DNA from: Fennellomyces sp. T-0311
Lineage: Eukaryota; Mucoromycota; Mucoromycetes; Mucorales; Lichtheimiaceae
Length of the DNA stretch: 64,000 bases
NCBI GenBank assembly: GCA_025266875.1
Contig: JALLLT010000047.1
Coordinates: 1-64,000 of the forward strand
Reading direction: 5' to 3'
The position numbers were made by a program, and so were the translations under genes. This document shows, piece by piece, positions 59,601-64,000 of this stretch (position 1 is the first letter of the stretch; each line of letters starts with the position of its first letter). The notes under the pieces are model-generated. The model was not told the DNA's origin and searched no databases. It saw nothing but the letters and a program-made list of their open reading frames with translations.

Positions 59601-61025
59601 GCGAAATAGCAAACCGTAACATTGGGTACGTGCAAATGCCAATCTTGACAGAGATTTCTGGCTTTGGCGGGAACTTTGCCCCCACGCCCCCTTGGCGGAT
59701 CCGGAATGCTTCCGGTGCTGCTCTTCCGGCAAAATCTGCAATAGCTTATTAATTAATCCCACTTTCTGGCATCGTCTCACGACAGCTCTTACCATCCGTG
59801 GAAAGTGATATATGCAGTGGTATCATTCCGATACAAGCAAAATCCATGAATTGATCGAGTGACAAGGTCTATATTTGACGTTATTAACCTCATCAAGAAG
59901 CAGCGACGCATACAGTTTTAACCTTATTCATAAGCAATTTGTATGAAATAAAATATTGGCACTCTAAGCATGATACTTTATCTCGTTTGTATATCGGTAT
60001 TTGTTTATGTGTTATAGTGAAGAACTTTTATTTTTCTTTATTTGATAGAGTGGGCACTGCCTATGGCTGAAACATGACATTATTCTTTTCGATAACTGGT
60101 ACTTGACGGTCATAGAGCGATCCCAAGTGTATCGATCAGTAACATGTGAAATTTAACTGTACCGCAACTTTGATTTAGATTGTGCATACGTACGATCTTT
60201 GGTACAATCATCCCTTGCTCTTGTGTCATACACACCGAGATGAAAGTACCCTTTTTCTGTAGGATGGAGGTATGTACATATTATTGGAGCGTCCTACAAA
60301 AATGCATGCACGTTAGAGGAAAACCTAGAATGACTGGTAAACTTACGTAGGGAGGCCCGACCTTAAATTTTTTTAATTACTTTTGATAACCATGCAGCGT
60401 GCGTATGGGACACTCTCCTATGATCTAGATAATACATGATGGCTCTATACAGTGGAACTCCGTTTTTTGCACAGGCGGTTTTCCAGAAAATGTAGTGCAA
60501 AAACCGGGGGTGAATTGGCAGAGAAGCTGAGCGAGTTGGCCGAGATTTTGATGCAAGAAGTGGGGGTGTGCAAAAAACGAGAGTGCAGAAAGTGGGGTTC
60601 TACTGTACACATTTCGTGTACAGTCGACCGCGCATTTTTGAATATGACATTGCGATACGTAACAATTAAAGCAATTTTATAAAAGTGCGATATAGCATCA
60701 ATTTCATTATAACAATGCTGAAATAGTGCATAAAGTAGCATCACTGTCATGTTAAGGGCCGTTGTCAACGATATAAGATAATTACGCAACAGACAAAAAT
60801 CTCAACAAATCAAAATATTTGTAAAGATAAAGCGGATTTTGCAAATTCACCGTTTACGCTATGTACCATATATCCGGATTTCGCCATTATCGGATTATTC
60901 AAGTCAAGGAGTTAAGGGGCAATTAGGATTATTTATTTGTCTTTAGAGCTGCAGCAGCCAAAAAAAGACTACAGTAAGGGTATACGATCCATGCTTCAGC
61001 AGCAAATGGTAAATTGACAAGGGAG
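59601..61025. other. Array spacer 5, contains a MITE-like element
   Basis: Apart from the inverted-repeat element at 60448-60607, no gene is seen. A TACAGTCGACCGCG motif at about 60614-60627 resembles the terminus of the element at 63.2 kb and may be a lone or degraded end. Confidence 0.4.
60448..60607. mobile_element. Short TA-flanked inverted-repeat element (MITE-like, Tc1/mariner or pogo type)
   Basis: A 156-bp element (60450-60605) with imperfect terminal inverted repeats CAGTGGAACTCCG and CAGTAGAACCCCA, flanked on both sides by TA as expected for a TA target-site duplication. Further inside, GCAAAAAACG-type sequence repeats in inverted orientation (TTTTTTGCAC near the left, GTGCAAAAAA near the right). 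It is non-coding and would need a transposase supplied elsewhere. The superfamily is inferred from the TA flank and CAGT termini. Confidence 0.65.
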
Positions 61026-61288
61026 TTAATCGTCTTTAGAAACAATGACGGTATCAGAGTTCTTGTTGTTGCTCGTAAGAAAGCCGCTCTTGAATGGGTT
61101 GTTGACCTATATGCGATCAAGTTCAGTTATAACACAGAAGTTGGAACGCTCTATCTGATCTGGTTGCTTACAAAACCACTGACGGAACCTTCGTTATTGC
61201 TTCCTCCAGCAGCAGCATAGCCATCGTCGTTGGCAGATGCAAGAGCGATAAAGAGAGCAAGGACACCGAAAGTCAAAGAAAATTTCAT
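61026..61288 (-). CDS. Secreted peptide paralogue 6, 65 aa
   Basis: The signal peptide is MKFSLTFGVLALFIALASA; mature NDDGYAAAGGSNNEGSVSGF ends exon 1. A 65-nt intron (61107-61171, phase 0) precedes VNNPFKSGFLTSNNKNSDTV and the tail IVSKDD. It forms a subgroup with paralogue 7 (GGSNNEG, VNNPFKSGFLTSN). Function unknown. Confidence 0.88.
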
Positions 61289-61346
61289 GTTGAACGTGTA
61301 GAGATGGATGGTAGAATAATACAAAATCTGAATCCATCTCGTTGAC

Positions 61347-61354
61347 TTTTATAT
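61347..61354 (-). promoter_or_regulatory. TATA box, peptide gene 6
   Basis: ATATAAAA on the minus strand about 60-65 bp upstream of the ATG. Confidence 0.55.
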
Positions 61355-62451
61355 CCAAGATGGCTTCTGTCTGTCAGCATGCATGCCAGCTTTTTACGAA
61401 AATCTAATTGATGCATAGGTAGCGTCAGGATTGGTATATGCCTCCTTCACTCTGTTCCAAAGAAAAAGAAAGTATGCATATCTGACACTTAACATTGAAA
61501 TTAAAAAAAATTCTGAAGCATGTATGTCCCTTAAGTTCTGGTAAAGTTATCAATCTGAACCGAAGAAACCTTATCTAGGGATAACGTTTTACGTATTTAG
61601 CAATGTACTGCGCTAAAATGTATCTTCTTTTGAAAAAAAATTTGCGTCAACGCAGGATTGAAATCCAACTAAGGACTAAATATTAAAGCATATTTTGCTA
61701 AAAAAGACCTTCTACAGATTTTTCATGTCAGAAATTATATTAGACCTGCACGCTTTGACGATATGGCCTATTCAGGCGATAAAAAAATTTAAACTTTTGC
61801 ATAATAGAATAATGGACGACCCCGTTCACTCCTTTGTCTCTGATATTCGTATCGAAAGGAGGAAGTATACAATTTGACGTCTATGAATGAAGCAGGTTAC
61901 ATATGCGTATCTGGCAGTGAGTCACAGTTATCTTGACTGCGCTACTCAGTTTTATATATGTAATTATGAGTACCACATTACATGATGAAAGTGAAACCAC
62001 GGAGTAGTAACTATAAATATAGCCGAAAGAAGACCTTCCAGTCCCAAAAATATATGATCCGAGATTTAAGTACATGGTATGCACGTTTGAATAACCGCCG
62101 AAAAAAGGCACATATGCACAAGCGATAAGTGGCGCATTCCAAAGTTGCTAATAAAACGAGACAGTAATTTCGTCTCCTATCATGTTCACCAACGCATTAC
62201 CTATCGAAGTTAATTCGCATCTTTCAATCGAAATATTGTGTTTGAACTATTAAAACAACAAACATTATATTACAACATTGCCGATTCGCGACTACTTGAC
62301 TACTTGAATAGTTGTATTTGGAACAATAGCTGAATTTAATTTATTCACATAAAATATATAATCCTCAGCTATTAAGCGAGTAGCACCTCTGGTTAGATAG
62401 AGCTACGGGGTATCTTGATGCGCCACGCAAGGAAACAGCCGTACAACTCAT
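61355..62451. other. Array spacer 6
   Basis: AT-rich spacer; no gene or peptide copy seen. Confidence 0.4.
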
Positions 62452-62711
62452 CTAGTCGTCTTCACGAATGATTGTAGTGTCCGAGTTTTTGTCATTGCTT
62501 GTAAGGAAACCACTTTTGAATGGGTTGTTAACCTAACCACAATAGCGGTGTGGATTAGAGCGTGTTGCATGATATGGTGTTGAATGCTTTGACTTACAAA
62601 TCCACTGACTGGACCTTCGTTGTTACTACCACCGGCAGCGGCGCCTCCGTCGTTAGCCGATGCAATGGCAATGAAGAGAGCGAGAACACCAAAAGTCAAG
62701 GAAAGCTTCAT
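62452..62711 (-). CDS. Secreted peptide paralogue 7, 64 aa
   Basis: The signal peptide is MKLSLTFGVLALFIAIASA; mature NDGGAAAGGSNNEGPVSGF ends exon 1. A 65-nt intron (62533-62597, phase 0) precedes VNNPFKSGFLTSNDKNSDTT and the tail IIREDD. Stop is TAG, unlike TAA in the others. It is the first copy at the right-hand end of the array; no further copy is visible to 64 kb. Function unknown. Confidence 0.88.
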
Positions 62712-62782
62712 GTTGGATTGGATGCGTTGATCGAGATGGAATGAGTTTGATGAGTTTTTTTCAGTTCGCAAATTATTTCGTC

Positions 62783-62790
62783 TTTATATA
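62783..62790 (-). promoter_or_regulatory. TATA box, peptide gene 7
   Basis: TATATAAA about 72-79 bp upstream of the ATG on the minus strand. Confidence 0.6.
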
Positions 62791-64000
62791 CATTATCGAA
62801 GCTGAAGCCGTGCTCGTTCCCTGAACAGAAATTTTAATCTAACAAATGTTCGCAATTAGTTGAGCAAATATTCTGTGTTATGCGAGAGTCCAAATGATGA
62901 CAAATTCTTTCCAAATTGATATTCTGCATTACTTTTTCGGTTAACAAAGGGTATGATTCTTTTTTGTATATCTGGTTATATTCTGTCAAGTAATGAAGTT
63001 TTACTTCCTCGTACCCCTGAAAACTTCCGTGAATCGGGATTGCATATTCCGATATACCTTCATTACCTCCTAGTACAGTTGTCCACATCATATATAATAT
63101 GAAAGTTGGAATGCATAGTTCTTAATGTGTATAATGCAATATGTCGGTACTTATTTGGATATGGTACGTACATAAGGGATTGTTAATGTTCTACAGTGGC
63201 CGCTTCATATAATGATGCTTTATATAACGATAATCCGATATAACGATACAATTTTCGATGCACCAAAATGGTAATCACTGCCAAATCCCATTTTATATAA
63301 CGATATTTTTTGATATAACGATAAAGTTTGGGCGGCACCATCGTATCGCTATTTAAAGCGGTCACTGTATATGCATGACTTGCATTATTGTCCATCGGAG
63401 CCACATATGCTTTCCAACTTTCAAATACATACTTCTTCAAGAAGCTTTGCTGCTTGCAACAATAATCGCTTTGAAGTCAGCCCATGGAAATGAACTTTGT
63501 TTTTCGTTTACACCTTTCTATTTTACATGATCATCTTTTCCTTTGCGGATTAGTTAAAACTTGAAATCTTTCTGGAAGAAAAATAAGGGATAGGCGGAAG
63601 GGGCCATTGTCTTAAACTGGTTATACTGTGGAAGAAGAAAGTATCTGGCTCTTGGAACAGTTCTGTCTAGAATAATTAAAGCACTTTTTAAAGGTATTTG
63701 CTTTGTCGTATACAAAAAAATTATGAATGTGCTTATACATAGACTGGAACATTTGGGAGGGTAATTTCCATTGCCTACACACGCAACCTTGAGCTTTTTA
63801 ATGGATGGCCATGGACTGAAAAAGTATAATGAATTTTTCTACAATCTGGCATCAGAATTACTTTGCTTTATTCTTTACCTGTAAGCACGGTAGAATATGG
63901 CATATACCATAAGCATGACGCGCAATGTAAGATGACTGTTATTTAAACATTAGAAATAGAACACCATCTATCTATGTATCGTATAGATTGCTTTTTTCAT
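62791..64000. other. Right flank of the array
   Basis: Contains the MITE-like element at 63192-63369. A minus-strand ATG ORF of 85 codons lies at 62834-63091 with no recognised family or splice partner. Otherwise AT-rich with no supported gene. Confidence 0.35.
63192..63369. mobile_element. Short TA-flanked inverted-repeat element with internal TATAACGAT repeats (MITE-like)
   Basis: A 174-bp element (63194-63367) with terminal inverted repeats CAGTGGCCGCTT and CAGTGACCGCTT, flanked by TA on each side. Inside, the motif TATAACGATA (or one mismatch) occurs at least four times. Non-coding. It shares CAGTG termini and a TA flank with the element at 60.4 kb but differs internally, so the two may be distinct families moved by related transposases. 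Confidence 0.72.

Noticed and set aside
1..64000. CRISPR arrays, bacterial operons, riboswitches, rRNA genes
   Set aside because: The window is intron-rich fungal nuclear DNA; no regularly spaced repeats or rRNA-like sequence were seen.

Overview
The window is nuclear DNA of a filamentous fungus, most likely a member of the Mucorales (Mucoromycota). Genes carry many short GT-AG introns (about 40-90 nt). The glucoamylase has an N-terminal starch-binding domain as in Rhizopus. There is a CYP509-like P450, several F-box/LRR proteins and a PIF/Harbinger-type transposase. No window-scale operon or CRISPR logic applies. Most genes are split, so single long ORFs understate them. I assembled the gene models by hand from splice sites whose exons keep frame and restore recognisable family motifs.

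Layout. 0-5 kb: a truncated PIF/Harbinger transposase gene (left edge) and an F-box/LRR gene. 5.5-8.8 kb: eight-exon C1-tetrahydrofolate synthase with a mitochondrial leader. 8.8-13.3 kb: gene-poor. 13.3-15 kb: AP-1-like bZIP factor. 15-18.7 kb: gene-poor, with one coding fossil. 18.7-21.8 kb: a four-exon HIT-family hydrolase with no long ORF, followed by an Srk1/Rck2-type stress kinase. 22.2-25.1 kb: an unassigned spliced gene end, then secreted glucoamylase. 25-29.3 kb: coding fossils, including a dead paralogue of the F-box/LRR gene at 3-5 kb. 30-33.2 kb: wax-synthase-like acyltransferase and a TPR/F-box/LRR protein. 33.8-36.3 kb: a small cysteine-rich protein and an uncertain multi-exon candidate. 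37-42.8 kb: P450, the mitochondrial PGP phosphatase GEP4, a tiny two-exon candidate and a PDH-kinase-family protein with eroded ATP-binding motifs. 44-51.8 kb: Atf1-like bZIP and an Avt-type amino acid transporter sharing a 0.7 kb divergent promoter, then a 13-exon SAPS protein (Sit4/PP6 regulator).

53.3-62.8 kb: the most novel part. Seven paralogous genes, all on the minus strand, each encode a 63-92 residue secreted peptide. Each has two exons and one phase-0 intron at the same place. Six share a shared peptide core (NNEG...GF|VNN..K.G.L..N.KN), and nearly all have a TATA box 50-90 bp upstream. Flanking DNA shows the array grew by tandem duplication of roughly 1.3-1.6 kb units. Two short TA-flanked inverted-repeat elements (MITE-like) lie in or beside the array. 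I do not recognise the family.

Functional links are modest. Srk1-like kinase, Atf1-like bZIP and AP-1-like bZIP are typical parts of the fungal stress-MAPK/oxidative response. GEP4, C1-THF synthase and the PDK-like protein are mitochondrial. These genes are not visibly clustered by pathway.
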